Part shown: piece by piece, positions 7,431-16,739 of the stretch
Layout of the letters: every line of letters begins with the position of its first letter
Numbering within the stretch: position 1 is the stretch's first letter
Origin: an uncultured Bdellovibrionales bacterium
GTDB taxonomy: Bacteria; Bdellovibrionota; Bdellovibrionia; Bdellovibrionales; UBA1609
Length of the DNA: 64,000 nucleotides
Assembly (NCBI GenBank): GCA_903833275.1
Contig: CAILEP010000022.1
Span: forward strand, 1-64,000
Direction of reading: 5' to 3'
Made by a program: the position numbers and the translations under genes
Notes under the pieces: generated by a model
Database searches by the model: none
Told to the model about the DNA's origin: nothing
What the model saw: the letters and a program-made list of their open reading frames with translations, nothing else

Positions 7431-8594
7431 CTAAATCCCTTTTTCGATTTCTTTGCGCGCGCCGAACACCCGCGCCACACGACCATCAAAGGCCTGCTCA
7501 AGGCCGACCACACTTTTCGGCATGGCTTTTACGGCGCCAAGCCAAGTCTCGGGGGTCTCCATGCAAAGAAAAATGCGCCATTCGGCAGAGTGCTTTCGAA
7601 ACTCACCGATTAAAAATTCAAACATCTCTTCGCGCACACTTTGATCGTACCGAAGCTTGCCGTCAGCGCTTGAAACCACCTCAGCACTCGTCACCATCGA
7701 CGACAGACCAAAACGCTCGCGCATTAGGTGGCGCTGTTCGGGCTGAAATCGCAACGCCCCCACTGAGCTAATCGGCACTTCGTGAGGAGCAAATCGCGCC
7801 GTCACTTCACGCACGAGTTGCGCATAAGATTCGCGCCAGCCGTCGTGCCAAATCATCGGGTCAAAATGAAACGCGAGCGGAAAGCCCCGGTCGCGACACT
7901 TCGCCGCAGCTTCTAAGCGGCCCAAAAGAGAAGCCGTACCATGCTCTTCGCTGGCGATGACATTTTGTGGGTTCATCGAAAAACTCACGACCACGTTGCC
8001 GGCATGCTCAACATCCAGAAACTGATCAACCTGACTCGATTTCGTTTTAAATTCGAGCTTCCACTTCGGGTATTTTCGAAAAAATCGTATGAGCTCGCGC
8101 GAGTAAAGCGACAAAGGGTCCAAACTCAAAGAATCAATAACTTCGCCAGTGCCCACTCGCAATGTTTCACCCGACAAATCACGCCCCATAACCTCAAGCT
8201 CGTTGAGCGCCTGCTCGATATTGGTATAGATTTTCATCACCGGAGTATTTATAAAGCTCTGCAAATAACAGTAGCTGCAGTTCATGTTGCATTGCAGACC
8301 CAAATTTAAAACAAAATAATTGCAACAGGTCAGCCCGGGCCGCGCACCTGGGCAGCGCTTGAAAAACGTGCCCTTAAATTCAGTTAAATAAATATTTTTT
8401 TTGCTGCGATCAAATTGCAGCGCACTCAATTCGCCTTTGTCATCGGCAAAAGGCTCGGCCTCTACTATTGAAACGCGCGAAGGTTCGAACAGATTAAAAG
8501 CACGGCGTGCCACCGACGAGCCCACAACTTTTGAATCAATATAGACGTGATCAATGTCACGAAGACTGAACTCGGTCACTGAATCAAAGCCCAC
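7431..8594 (-). CDS. SPL (spore photoproduct lyase)-family radical SAM protein
   Basis: This 387-residue enzyme carries the radical SAM cluster motif CxxxCxxC as CNMNCSYC (about residues 102-109), preceded by an SPL-like 'CPGARPG..CCNYFVLN' segment. A conserved GTGEVIDSLSLDP follows and the domain ends in FxMET. The GTG start at 8594 is preferred because CGGAG lies 10 bases upstream. An ATG at 8666 would run 83 bases into the previous gene. Such non-sporulating SPL homologues are common, and their DNA-repair role is unproven. It overlaps the upstream gene by 11 bases, so translation is probably coupled. Confidence 0.85.
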   Translation of the reverse strand: MGFDSVTEFSLRDIDHVYIDSKVVGSSVARRAFNLFEPSRVSIVEAEPFADDKGELSALQFDRSKKNIYLTEFKGTFFKRCPGARPGLTCCNYFVLNLGLQCNMNCSYCYLQSFINTPVMKIYTNIEQALNELEVMGRDLSGETLRVGTGEVIDSLSLDPLSLYSRELIRFFRKYPKWKLEFKTKSSQVDQFLDVEHAGNVVVSFSMNPQNVIASEEHGTASLLGRLEAAAKCRDRGFPLAFHFDPMIWHDGWRESYAQLVREVTARFAPHEVPISSVGALRFQPEQRHLMRERFGLSSMVTSAEVVSSADGKLRYDQSVREEMFEFLIGEFRKHSAEWRIFLCMETPETWLGAVKAMPKSVVGLEQAFDGRVARVFGARKEIEKGI

Positions 8595-9378
8595 GCCGTT
8601 CGAGCTCCGATTCAACGGCTTGCAAACCTTCGATTTGCTTTTGCAGCTCTGGAGTATTGCGCACAAATAACTTCACTTCAAAGCCGGCCTTGTCGCCATT
8701 TCTGACGTAACGAGCTTCAAGTTTTTTCGGCCAGGGCAGTTCTTTTACCAAGCGCTCGGCCAGCTGATCTTTTGCATCCATAACCGGAAAGCGCTGGGCG
8801 CGCATTTGCTTTACCATCTCAGAAAAATTCGTAACGTCGGCAAGAATCGGCGCCAAATCGCCCTTCATCAAAAATAATTCAACCATCCACTCGATTGCAC
8901 GAACACCCTCGGTGCGAGAGGGTTCAAACGTCACCATTTTCTGCCACCAAGGCAAAATCGGCGCCCAATCTGCCAACGCTTTAAAGGCCGCCAAATCCCG
9001 CACTGACAAATCTTTTTGCACACACCAGCGCTGTACGTCGGCCGGTAGAGTGACAATTCGTTGAAGTAGCGCCGTGAAGTCGTCGCTAAAACGCATGCCG
9101 TAGGCAAAGAAAAAGGTCGGCCACTCGAGAGCAAGCCCGGCTTTTTCGACGCACCGATAAAATCGCGCGAGCTCCATCAAAGACAGCTTTGGGTAAATAT
9201 CAGGCCAAATTTTTTCGAGCAGCTCTTCGCTATCAAGTTCGATGACGTGGCCATTCTCGCGATCAAAACCCGTGAGCAATAATCCGCGCCAACCAAATGC
9301 TGGCAGTCTCTCGGGCCATGGCGTTCGAGGGCCAAAATCTAACACCTTGCTGCATTGCGCTACATGCGTGATTTTCAT
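8584..9378 (-). CDS. unknown protein, operon partner of the SPL-type radical SAM gene
   Basis: This 264-residue soluble protein is not recognised with confidence. It is rich in Trp and aromatic residues in the middle (LALEWPTFFFAYGMRF; PILPWWQKMV). It contains a helix-turn-helix-like stretch near residue 125 (CVQKDLSVRDLAAFKAL), which recalls ParB/KorB central domains. The tail is a mixed alpha/beta segment (KKLEARYVRNGDKAGFEVKLFVRN). No signal peptide or membrane helix is seen. Its coding overlap with the SPL gene suggests a shared function, for example as substrate-binding or DNA-targeting partner. Confidence 0.7.
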   Translation of the reverse strand: MKITHVAQCSKVLDFGPRTPWPERLPAFGWRGLLLTGFDRENGHVIELDSEELLEKIWPDIYPKLSLMELARFYRCVEKAGLALEWPTFFFAYGMRFSDDFTALLQRIVTLPADVQRWCVQKDLSVRDLAAFKALADWAPILPWWQKMVTFEPSRTEGVRAIEWMVELFLMKGDLAPILADVTNFSEMVKQMRAQRFPVMDAKDQLAERLVKELPWPKKLEARYVRNGDKAGFEVKLFVRNTPELQKQIEGLQAVESELERRGL

Positions 9379-9411
9379 GACAGACCATTACACGCCCTGC
9401 AATCTCAAGTC

Positions 9412-10488
9412 ATGGCGGAATGGCGTAAGCGCGCAAAAATAACAGACGACGTCATCTACTTCCCGTACATCTCAGAGAAGGCGGCATTTGAGGCCCACGA
9501 GGTTTACTTGTGGGACATAGATAAGACCTACCTCGACACCAAATTTGAAACGGTGCGTGGTCTTATTCGCACTGCAACAGAAAAAGCGGCACAGAAAAAA
9601 AACATCCCCGGCTCGGCCGAACTCGTGAGCTCGCTCAAAGACGCCTGGGTACAACGTAACGCCAGCGCATTCTTTCCGATATTTTTCATCACCGCTTCGC
9701 CGCCGCAAATGGAAGACAAAATTCGCGAAAAACTAGCCATCGACGGGGTCAAACCCTTCGGCATTTTCTGTAAAGATAATTTACCGAATCTACGCCCACG
9801 CCGTTTTTGGCGCCTGAACAAACAAGTGGGCTATAAACTTCAAGCGTTGCTGCAAATGCGCGCTCTCTTAAAAGAAGACGTGCGCCTCATTATGTTTGGT
9901 GATGATGGCGAATTTGATGCGGTTATTTATTCACTTTTTTCGGATATTTGCTCGCGACGCCTCGACACTTCTGAGTTGCGAAAGGTCTTAAACGCCTTCT
10001 TTGTGCTCGATACTCAAGTCGATATAATTTTTCAACTTCAAGCCGCCATCCCGCAAACCGACCCGGTCGAAAAAATATATATCAATCTCGCTGAAGACAC
10101 CGACTCAGATTATTATTTAAAATTTGGCCGTCGGACGGTGCCCACCGCCAATAATTTGCAAGTGGCCTTTGACCTTTATCAAGATGAGCGGCTCGAACTC
10201 AGACATGTCGTGATGATCGCGAAACAAATGATCGAAAAATACCATTTTACCGTCGAAGAAATTGATTCGAGTCTTGATGATATGGTTCGTAAAGAAAAAA
10301 TCGCCTCAGAGACTTGCGATCGCCTGGTGCCCTATCTTGCCGAACACGGTTGCCTTACCGCCGACTTTCACCCCACCGTGCGACCCAAAACAATCGCTGA
10401 GCGTATCGGCAACACGGTCACTAAGCTCGACGGGACATTTGACCCGTGGGTGCCCGACCGCATCGACTACCTCCACGACTATCGCTAG
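9412..10488 (+). CDS. APP1-like (DUF2183) phosphatase-domain protein
   Basis: The N-terminal half has an HAD-type catalytic signature. DIDKTYLDT supplies the nucleophile Asp in a DxDxT motif, FFITASPP is motif II, and FGDDGEFD is the acidic motif. These match the phosphatidate-phosphatase APP1 catalytic domain (DUF2183). The C-terminal part, about 150 residues, is helical and unassigned. I chose the ATG at 9412 (358 residues) because the earlier ATG at 9355 overlaps the divergent gene's start. Neither has a clear ribosome site. The substrate may be a phospholipid, but bacterial members are mostly uncharacterised. Confidence 0.75.
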   Translation: MAEWRKRAKITDDVIYFPYISEKAAFEAHEVYLWDIDKTYLDTKFETVRGLIRTATEKAAQKKNIPGSAELVSSLKDAWVQRNASAFFPIFFITASPPQMEDKIREKLAIDGVKPFGIFCKDNLPNLRPRRFWRLNKQVGYKLQALLQMRALLKEDVRLIMFGDDGEFDAVIYSLFSDICSRRLDTSELRKVLNAFFVLDTQVDIIFQLQAAIPQTDPVEKIYINLAEDTDSDYYLKFGRRTVPTANNLQVAFDLYQDERLELRHVVMIAKQMIEKYHFTVEEIDSSLDDMVRKEKIASETCDRLVPYLAEHGCLTADFHPTVRPKTIAERIGNTVTKLDGTFDPWVPDRIDYLHDYR

Positions 10489-10599
10489 GCGAGTACAAAC
10501 GCGCAATCTGCTTTGTTGCTCAGCCTCTCGCTTGTGCGGCGTACGATTACGCACGCCTCCGCTCTCAAGGCCTCGCGCCTCGCATCTCGCGCGTTCGGT
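10489..10599. other. intergenic gap between convergent genes
   Basis: A 111-base GC-rich spacer between two converging genes. An imperfect inverted repeat (TTCGG with CCGAA, about 10597-10618) overlaps the end of the transferase gene but lacks a T-run, so I do not call a terminator. Confidence 0.3.
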
Positions 10600-11952
10600 T
10601 TACCGGCCGGCGCCGAACAATACGACTGACACAGTCTTTAAAACGATTTCGATATCGAGTTCGAACGAATAATTTTTAATATAAAAAAGTTCGAACTGAA
10701 GTTTTTCGCGAGCGTCATCTTCGCTCGCCCCGTACGGAAACATCACCTGCGCCCAACCCGTGAGCCCGGGCTTAACCAAATGCCGAAGGTCATAGAATGG
10801 GATTTTCTCTCTCAGCTGCTTGGTAAATTCGGGGCGCTCGGGCCTCGGGCCAACGAAACTCATTTCGCCAATTAGAATGTTCCAAAGCTGCGGCAGTTCG
10901 TCGAGGCGCACTTTGCGAATAAAACGGCCAACGTTTGTCACTCGACTGTCGTTCTTATCGGCCCATTTCGCTCCGGTGCCAACTTCAGCATCCGTGCGCA
11001 TGGATCTAAATTTATGCATCGTAAAGGGTCGATTGTCGATACCGACTCGAATTTGTTTAAATAGCGCCGGCCCCTGACTCTCAAGCCGAATCAACAACGC
11101 GGTTAGCGCCATAACGGGCGACAAAAGGACCAACATAGAGCCAGAAATAAAAATATCACTGATGCGCTTGAGCCTAACCGAGAGTGGCGAATGCAAAATT
11201 GAAAACCCTTCGGTGAAAGCAAACCAAGCGTCGTCGAGAGTGTGGACTGGTATCTTGCCACAGTAGAACTCGTAAAAACTCTGCAGACTTAAAATCGCCT
11301 GCCCCTTCAACCGCACCATCATCAGAGCGTTATTAAAGCCAGCTGGCACTTTAGACCCGACGATCACGCCGGTCCAAGATTGACGTAAGCGTTCGTCGAG
11401 TCGATTGGGCGGGTTATCTAAACTCTCATGCTCGACCGACATTAGAATTTTCAATCGAGAGATATCACCCATCAAGGCCTCAAAGCTGGCGCTGTCACCT
11501 AAGAAAAGCCAGGTTTGTTTTTCGATGCGTAGACGCTCTTTTTGATAAATTGTGTAGCGACTTACGAGCGCTCCAAAAAAAATAATTATCACCGAGCCAA
11601 GAAAAACGCCTCGACCATAAACCCCGGCCGTCTGAGCTGAGAAAAAATAAAACCAGGCAAACATAAGCAGGGTTGCGAGGGCTGTGCCGAGTGCGGTTTT
11701 AAGAGGAGAAAATAGCATCGTTCGCCAACTTCGAGGCTCATACAAATCGAACAAGTAAAAACTGAAAACAAAAATAAAATACACACCAATAAATTTACCG
11801 GTGAGGGCAAACTCGCTAAAGGCGCCCCGAACGGTTAAGTCGCTAAATCGCACGAGCAGCAAAATCGTAAAGGCCCCGGCTACACTGATGGCATCGCAAA
11901 CCAATAAAATGATTTGAAGGGCCCGTCGTTCAAAACTCTGTTTTTGATTCAT
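10600..11952 (-). CDS. polyprenyl-phosphate sugar-1-phosphate transferase (WbaP/EpsE type)
   Basis: This 450-residue membrane enzyme starts polysaccharide repeat-unit assembly by moving a sugar phosphate onto undecaprenyl phosphate. It has four N-terminal membrane helices (about residues 12-125), a cytoplasmic CoA-binding-like region, a fifth hydrophobic segment (IFISGSMLVLLSPVMALTAL) and the catalytic domain. Catalytic-domain motifs are HKFRSMRTDAE, VRLDELPQLWNIL, GPRPERPEF and KPGLTGWAQV. The length is normal for the exopolysaccharide family. It stands alone, but ugd lies 5 kb away. Confidence 0.92.
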   Translation of the reverse strand: MNQKQSFERRALQIILLVCDAISVAGAFTILLLVRFSDLTVRGAFSEFALTGKFIGVYFIFVFSFYLFDLYEPRSWRTMLFSPLKTALGTALATLLMFAWFYFFSAQTAGVYGRGVFLGSVIIIFFGALVSRYTIYQKERLRIEKQTWLFLGDSASFEALMGDISRLKILMSVEHESLDNPPNRLDERLRQSWTGVIVGSKVPAGFNNALMMVRLKGQAILSLQSFYEFYCGKIPVHTLDDAWFAFTEGFSILHSPLSVRLKRISDIFISGSMLVLLSPVMALTALLIRLESQGPALFKQIRVGIDNRPFTMHKFRSMRTDAEVGTGAKWADKNDSRVTNVGRFIRKVRLDELPQLWNILIGEMSFVGPRPERPEFTKQLREKIPFYDLRHLVKPGLTGWAQVMFPYGASEDDAREKLQFELFYIKNYSFELDIEIVLKTVSVVLFGAGR

Positions 11953-12401
11953 CTCTTCTGGCGCTCAGCGGTTATTGTTAATAATCGAAATTAGATTCAC
12001 TAATATCAATCAGGTATGACTATTTTTGTCATCGATGATCGCAAATTGTCAGCCCTTAATCGCAATATATCAAAAATTTGTCGGGGATACGGCCACTTAG
12101 TTAGTTTGTTTGATGGCCCCCCTCTTGCACATTGGCTTCGTAGCCGCTTGAGTTTGGATCGCTTTCGTATTGTGCTTTATGATTTTTTCAGGGCACAGGC
12201 GCAAGTTATCGTATTCATTCGGTTTTTGTAAACTCTACATATTGCTAGAGAACAGTGCGGGTCATTACACTGCACTGCAATCAAGCTCGTAGCGTAAACA
12301 AATCACTTTTGGTGCGTAGTTTTGATTTTAGTTAATAAATAAACCGCCTGTGGTGGTAGGTCGAATGGGCCGATCCGCAGAGGCAAGTAAAAGGAGAACA
12401 C
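11953..12401. other. 449-base intergenic region with a weak receiver-like ORF remnant
   Basis: An ORF at 12016-12231 (71 codons) begins MTIFVIDDRKLSALNRN and continues to RIVLYDFF. This loosely recalls the first half of a receiver domain (IDD near the start, IVL-D later). It is short, lacks a good ribosome site and stops early, so I treat it as a possible remnant, not a gene. The rest is AT-rich and ends in the AAGGAG ribosome site of the next gene. No RNA gene is seen. Confidence 0.35.
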
Positions 12402-13046
12402 ATGAAGTCATTGGCCGTAATTATCGCAGCCGTATCCCTGGTTGCAAGCGCCTCTTTCGCAGGCGCAGTTGAAGCGGGTAAAATTGAAGGCAAAGTGAAA
12501 ACAGAAGGCCAAGTTACTGGCGCAACTGGCGCAAAAGTAACGACTGAAGCCAACGTAGCCGGCTCGAGCGTTCGCTCAGGCAGCACGTCGACAGCTAAAG
12601 GCAATATCATTTCAAATATTGCAAACACTAAAGGCGCTGCAGCTGCAATCGGTGGCACATGTGAACCTGGTGCGTTTGATTCATTGTCAATTGCTGAGCG
12701 CGCGACTATCGCGGCTGCGGTAAGAGCCGGTCTTGCTGGCGATCGTTGTGCAAAACAATTTGACGCTGAGACTGTTAAGACTATCGCTGCGATGGACGCT
12801 GCCGAATTGGCTGCTCTAAAAGCAAGCGGCGCGACTTCTGCAACCGATTCAAAGCTTTCTGATAAAACTAAAGGCAGTTTCGTAGTTCAAGGTGCGAAAG
12901 TTTTGGCATCTCGAATCAACGTAAGCGTTCAAGAAGCTGAAGCCCGTATCGAAGGCACTTGCGCAAAAGCTTGTGACGTTGAAAGCTCGGCTCTTTGTGT
13001 AGCCCCAGTTTTGAACGCAGCTCGCGCAGAAGCCGCTTCTCTGTAA
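12402..13046 (+). CDS. secreted Ala/Lys-rich protein of unknown function
   Basis: This 214-residue precursor has a clear signal peptide (MKSLAVIIAAVSLVASASFAGA, cleavage near residues 20-22). A low-complexity Gly/Thr/Val segment of about 60 residues follows (KIEGKVKTEGQVTGATG). The C-terminal domain is mostly helical with six cysteines (GTCEPGAF, GDRCAK, GTCAKACD, ALCVAP) that could form disulfides in the periplasm. I recognise no family. Translation starts from AAGGAG, and a strong terminator follows at 13092. Codon choice (many GCA, GTA and AAA) differs from its GC-richer neighbours, which fits high expression. Confidence 0.8.
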   Translation: MKSLAVIIAAVSLVASASFAGAVEAGKIEGKVKTEGQVTGATGAKVTTEANVAGSSVRSGSTSTAKGNIISNIANTKGAAAAIGGTCEPGAFDSLSIAERATIAAAVRAGLAGDRCAKQFDAETVKTIAAMDAAELAALKASGATSATDSKLSDKTKGSFVVQGAKVLASRINVSVQEAEARIEGTCAKACDVESSALCVAPVLNAARAEAASL

Positions 13047-13091
13047 TCTATTAGAAATTAGAATTTCGAGATCAAAAATTTCGAAACACAA

Positions 13092-13122
13092 AACGGAAGC
13101 CTCACTGGCTTCCGTTTTTTTT
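13092..13122 (+). terminator. Rho-independent terminator after the secreted Ala-rich gene
   Basis: A perfect 10-bp stem AACGGAAGCC / GGCTTCCGTT around the loop TCACT runs into eight T residues. It lies 46 bases after the stop codon of the gene ending at 13046. Confidence 0.93.
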
Positions 13123-13334
13123 GGCCTTGAGCGCCCGCCGGGGGCACCGCCCGCGCCCCGTCGATTTACTAAGCAGCTGCTTGCCAATTTTCAGCTCAAT
13201 TGTATTTAATGGCCTCCGCGGACCAAAACCCCTCGCGCCGACAGCATATAACTAATTGATATTGCTTATGTTCTTAATGCCTTGGCCGAGCTGACCTGGG
13301 CCACTTTTTGCATTGCTATTGGGTGGAGGACTCT

Positions 13335-16300
13335 GTGCTTTTTATCGCAAACCTTATCGCGTTTATAATTCAACTTCCGGCGGCAACCGCACAGGCCCAG
13401 GTGTGCCAACCGGGTGCGGTGGCGAACACCGTGGCGATCAGTGCTCACTGGAATACTCCTACCGCCAATTTAAGCCGTGAGTTCATGACCACGGCTAAAG
13501 AACTTGATGGCCTCAGCAAAATCGTTGCCCAACTGAAAGACGACAGCTTGCTGACCATGCCAATTCAAAGTCTCGACAGTTTTGAAAATCGTTTGGCGAA
13601 AGCGCAAGGCGATTTTAGCACTTTAAAAAAACATGTTCTTTTGACCGTAATCTCAATCGATGCTTCTCACCGCTTAGCCTCGACCAAGCTGATCGAGGGA
13701 TATCTTAAACTTGGCTATACCCTTTTGAGTTTAGAGCTCTTAAGTCACCCGTTTGGCGCCACCATCGAATCGGTTCGCAATAGCTACGGGCTTGTCTTGA
13801 CGCACAAACAGCTTGAAGAAATCTACCCCCAAAATCTAGGCATGAGTGACGGCGTCGAAGCCCACTTAATGAAAAAACAAAATTCGAATACGGCGACTTA
13901 TCAACTAGCTTGGTCGGGTGAAAATATTTATCGCCTGCTCGTGCGTGCGGCGGCGCTTTCAAAAACCACACGCGACTCGAAGCAGGCCTACTTATCAACC
14001 GTGCGCTGTGAACTTGGCCGCCTGATGATCGGCAAGCTAATTGCCAACGAATCACTTTTGGGCCAAGAGCACCAAGCCTTACCCGTAGACCTAGAACAAA
14101 AGCTTTGCCTCAATGCGCCGGTGCGCGAATTTTTCGAACTCGCGCTTACCGATTCTCAGTACAGCAAAGAGCAAATTCTCCGCAAAAGCCTCTCGAGCCA
14201 TTGGCCCAAGACCCCCGATAGCCCTGAGCTCATTGCCTTCTTTACAGCCTTCGGCTCAAAAATTGGCCGACTTGATTTACTACTCGACCCAGACTCAACT
14301 TCGAACATTGTTAGACAAATGATCGCTGAAAGCGACAGCACCAGCAAAGTTACGATTGATACCAAAGCTCTCTCGCAACAGCTCAACCAATACATCACGA
14401 ACCAATATGCGAATACGCCCGACCTATTGCCACTGAAGTCTCTTTGGGGCGACGCCCAATTGCAGAAAACTATCTTAGATGTTTTCAATGATTGCCAGTT
14501 TGCCGTTCAAGATGCCTTTGGCCAGCCGCTCGACGCTCAGACCATTGGTCAAATGCTCAACAAATCTGACGCTCTCACTTTCGTATTCAGTCTTATGCGC
14601 GGGATGGCCACCTCACGAGTTGAGATGATGGCGATGGACGAGACTCAACTCAAACTTTTTCTACGCGACTTTATTAAGAATCAGAGACGCAATGCCACTA
14701 TCGAAACGATGCTTTACTTCTTCAATAGCTATACTCACCTGCCCGGCTATGACGTAAATGATCTTATGGCCGCCGTTCGAAAAGAAGCGTTGCCGCTGAT
14801 CGACCAAAAAATCGATCAGATTTGGGCCGCCGGGTCGCTCGACAAATTTGTAAATGTTTTGGCCGCCGATATTTTGAAAAACCGCAACGGGGCCCAATCA
14901 ATGAAAACAGCTCTGGCCGAATACAGCGGGCAGCTCGCCACCGCCGCCAAAAACGTCGAAGATATTCTCGACCCAGAAATAACCGCGGCTGAAAAGTTAC
15001 CCTATGATGTCGCCGCTCTCAAACGCGCGCTTTCACCCAAAATCGCCACCCTCACCGGCAATACCAAAACACTGGTCAACGTTTTGAGTGCCGAAAAGTC
15101 GTTTGATAAAAGCAAACAGATCTGGGGCGAGCTCAAATCACTGCTGCAAGACCAAGCGACCGCCGCCAATGTGAACTGCCGACCGATTAACTTTTTCGAT
15201 CGGCTTCATATAAGTGAAGCTCGCCAGGCCGTGCAGCGCGACTGCTCGGCGGTAAATCTTTTCGCCGGCGCACTTGGCCTCGACGAGAAAGCCCCACCGA
15301 CTCAGTTTTTAAATGTTTACTATTATTTGCGCCAGAATGTTTCTTCAAGCGAACTCGAAACAATCACTGATCTTTATCGAAATGAACTGGTCGCCCCGAC
15401 CCTCAATGACTTTAGGCCATTGATGTATCACGTCGACCCAAAAAACCCCAAATCAGAGACGTTTTCACATTACTATGCCCACCTGTTTGGCGCCCATCTT
15501 GGCACATTGCCAAAAATTCGTGAAGTGCTTGAACGCGGCACCAAAATTTCGCGCGAAGTTCTTACTAAAGTTGTGAACGCGAAAAAAGAAAGCGATCTTG
15601 ATTGGCTTATCACAAAGACCAATGTGATCAACGAAGTGCTGGGCCAAGGCCAACTTGCCGATTACCTCTCAAATCTGAACGGTTTTTCGGCCACCCCAAA
15701 TGACCCGACCAGCGGCCAGCTCTTCGCCGTTGAATCAACGCGCGCCATTGCCGAGCGGTCGCTCAATGATCGCGAGGGCTTTGTCTTCCCGAGCCTGATC
15801 GAATATCACCGTCATTTGCAAACCGTCGCGACCCAAGATGATTTCTTACAGCAAGATATTCGCGATGAATTTATGGCTGCGCACGGCACGCTCGGCACCG
15901 TTATTATGGGCACCATGCTTTTCAAATGGGCGTATGGTTTTACTCCAGGCTGGATGGGTCGTAAATGGGTAGCCTCGGCACTCGAGCGCCCGTTCGATCT
16001 TGCTGGCAATGCCATCAGTGCTTGGGGCGATTACGTGATGATGCTGATTGTTGGCCATGCCTACGGCACTTATCAGGCAAAACAAAATTTTCAAACCGAG
16101 CTCGGCCACGTCAACGACCTACTGCACGCCGATTCTCTTCGAGTGGGCACCACCGACAACCCGCTACCGCTCGTCGAGTGGGACGTTTACAGCCGCGTTT
16201 ACCATCTTTATGACAGCAAAAACACAGCGGCGAATTCGTCGCTCGTCCAAGATGCGTTTTGGGGCCTGTTTCCGTTTTCATACGGCACGGTGGGTCGCAT

Positions 16301-16739
16301 GCTCGGCAAAGTGACCGCCAACTTGCGAGCCAAGTCGAATCTTCAAATAGAAAACATGAGCACAAGCGAACGCCTGGCGTTTGAAGAGACCTTGCGTCGG
16401 CGCGGCACTCGGCAGTTAGCTAAACTGCAATTCTATTTGGCCGCCTTACGCCACCCCCACTCGTTAGATGTGGCAGAACTCTACATGAACTTACAGACGA
16501 TTCGCCGCAGCCCGCTTTCAAAAACCAAAACCGGGCAGGCTGTTGAAATTCAACACGCTGAAGACGCATATAGAAAAATTATTTCTGAACTTGGTAGCCA
16601 AATTCAAAACTTTCATGATCACCCCAATTTGATGGAGTCTTATGCCAAATCTCTCTTTGGCGAAGGCGGCGACACTCGCCAGCTCGATGAAATCTATCGT
16701 GAATGGGTTCGTATTTTTGTAAACGGAGAAGAGCCATGA
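13335..16739 (+). CDS. large exported protein of unknown function (1134 residues)
   Basis: Translation probably begins at the GTG at 13335, six bases after GGAGGA, giving a signal peptide (MLFIANLIAFIIQLPAATAQA) with cleavage before QVCQPG. The mature part is almost wholly helical, Leu/Ala/Lys/Asp-rich, with few cysteines, and resembles no family I know. Two hydrophobic segments lie near residue 860 (LGTVIMGTMLFKWAYGFTPG) and 900 (AISAWGDYVMMLIVGHAYG), followed by a helical tail of about 230 residues. The stop overlaps the next start (ATGA), so the next exported protein is made in a coupled way. It is likely a membrane-tethered periplasmic or secreted protein. Confidence 0.8.
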   Translation: MLFIANLIAFIIQLPAATAQAQVCQPGAVANTVAISAHWNTPTANLSREFMTTAKELDGLSKIVAQLKDDSLLTMPIQSLDSFENRLAKAQGDFSTLKKHVLLTVISIDASHRLASTKLIEGYLKLGYTLLSLELLSHPFGATIESVRNSYGLVLTHKQLEEIYPQNLGMSDGVEAHLMKKQNSNTATYQLAWSGENIYRLLVRAAALSKTTRDSKQAYLSTVRCELGRLMIGKLIANESLLGQEHQALPVDLEQKLCLNAPVREFFELALTDSQYSKEQILRKSLSSHWPKTPDSPELIAFFTAFGSKIGRLDLLLDPDSTSNIVRQMIAESDSTSKVTIDTKALSQQLNQYITNQYANTPDLLPLKSLWGDAQLQKTILDVFNDCQFAVQDAFGQPLDAQTIGQMLNKSDALTFVFSLMRGMATSRVEMMAMDETQLKLFLRDFIKNQRRNATIETMLYFFNSYTHLPGYDVNDLMAAVRKEALPLIDQKIDQIWAAGSLDKFVNVLAADILKNRNGAQSMKTALAEYSGQLATAAKNVEDILDPEITAAEKLPYDVAALKRALSPKIATLTGNTKTLVNVLSAEKSFDKSKQIWGELKSLLQDQATAANVNCRPINFFDRLHISEARQAVQRDCSAVNLFAGALGLDEKAPPTQFLNVYYYLRQNVSSSELETITDLYRNELVAPTLNDFRPLMYHVDPKNPKSETFSHYYAHLFGAHLGTLPKIREVLERGTKISREVLTKVVNAKKESDLDWLITKTNVINEVLGQGQLADYLSNLNGFSATPNDPTSGQLFAVESTRAIAERSLNDREGFVFPSLIEYHRHLQTVATQDDFLQQDIRDEFMAAHGTLGTVIMGTMLFKWAYGFTPGWMGRKWVASALERPFDLAGNAISAWGDYVMMLIVGHAYGTYQAKQNFQTELGHVNDLLHADSLRVGTTDNPLPLVEWDVYSRVYHLYDSKNTAANSSLVQDAFWGLFPFSYGTVGRMLGKVTANLRAKSNLQIENMSTSERLAFEETLRRRGTRQLAKLQFYLAALRHPHSLDVAELYMNLQTIRRSPLSKTKTGQAVEIQHAEDAYRKIISELGSQIQNFHDHPNLMESYAKSLFGEGGDTRQLDEIYREWVRIFVNGEEP

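Noticed and set aside
12016-12231. 71-codon ORF with a receiver-like beginning
   Set aside because: Too short for a receiver, no good ribosome site, and key residues are only loosely placed. Listed within the intergenic entry as a possible remnant, not as a gene.
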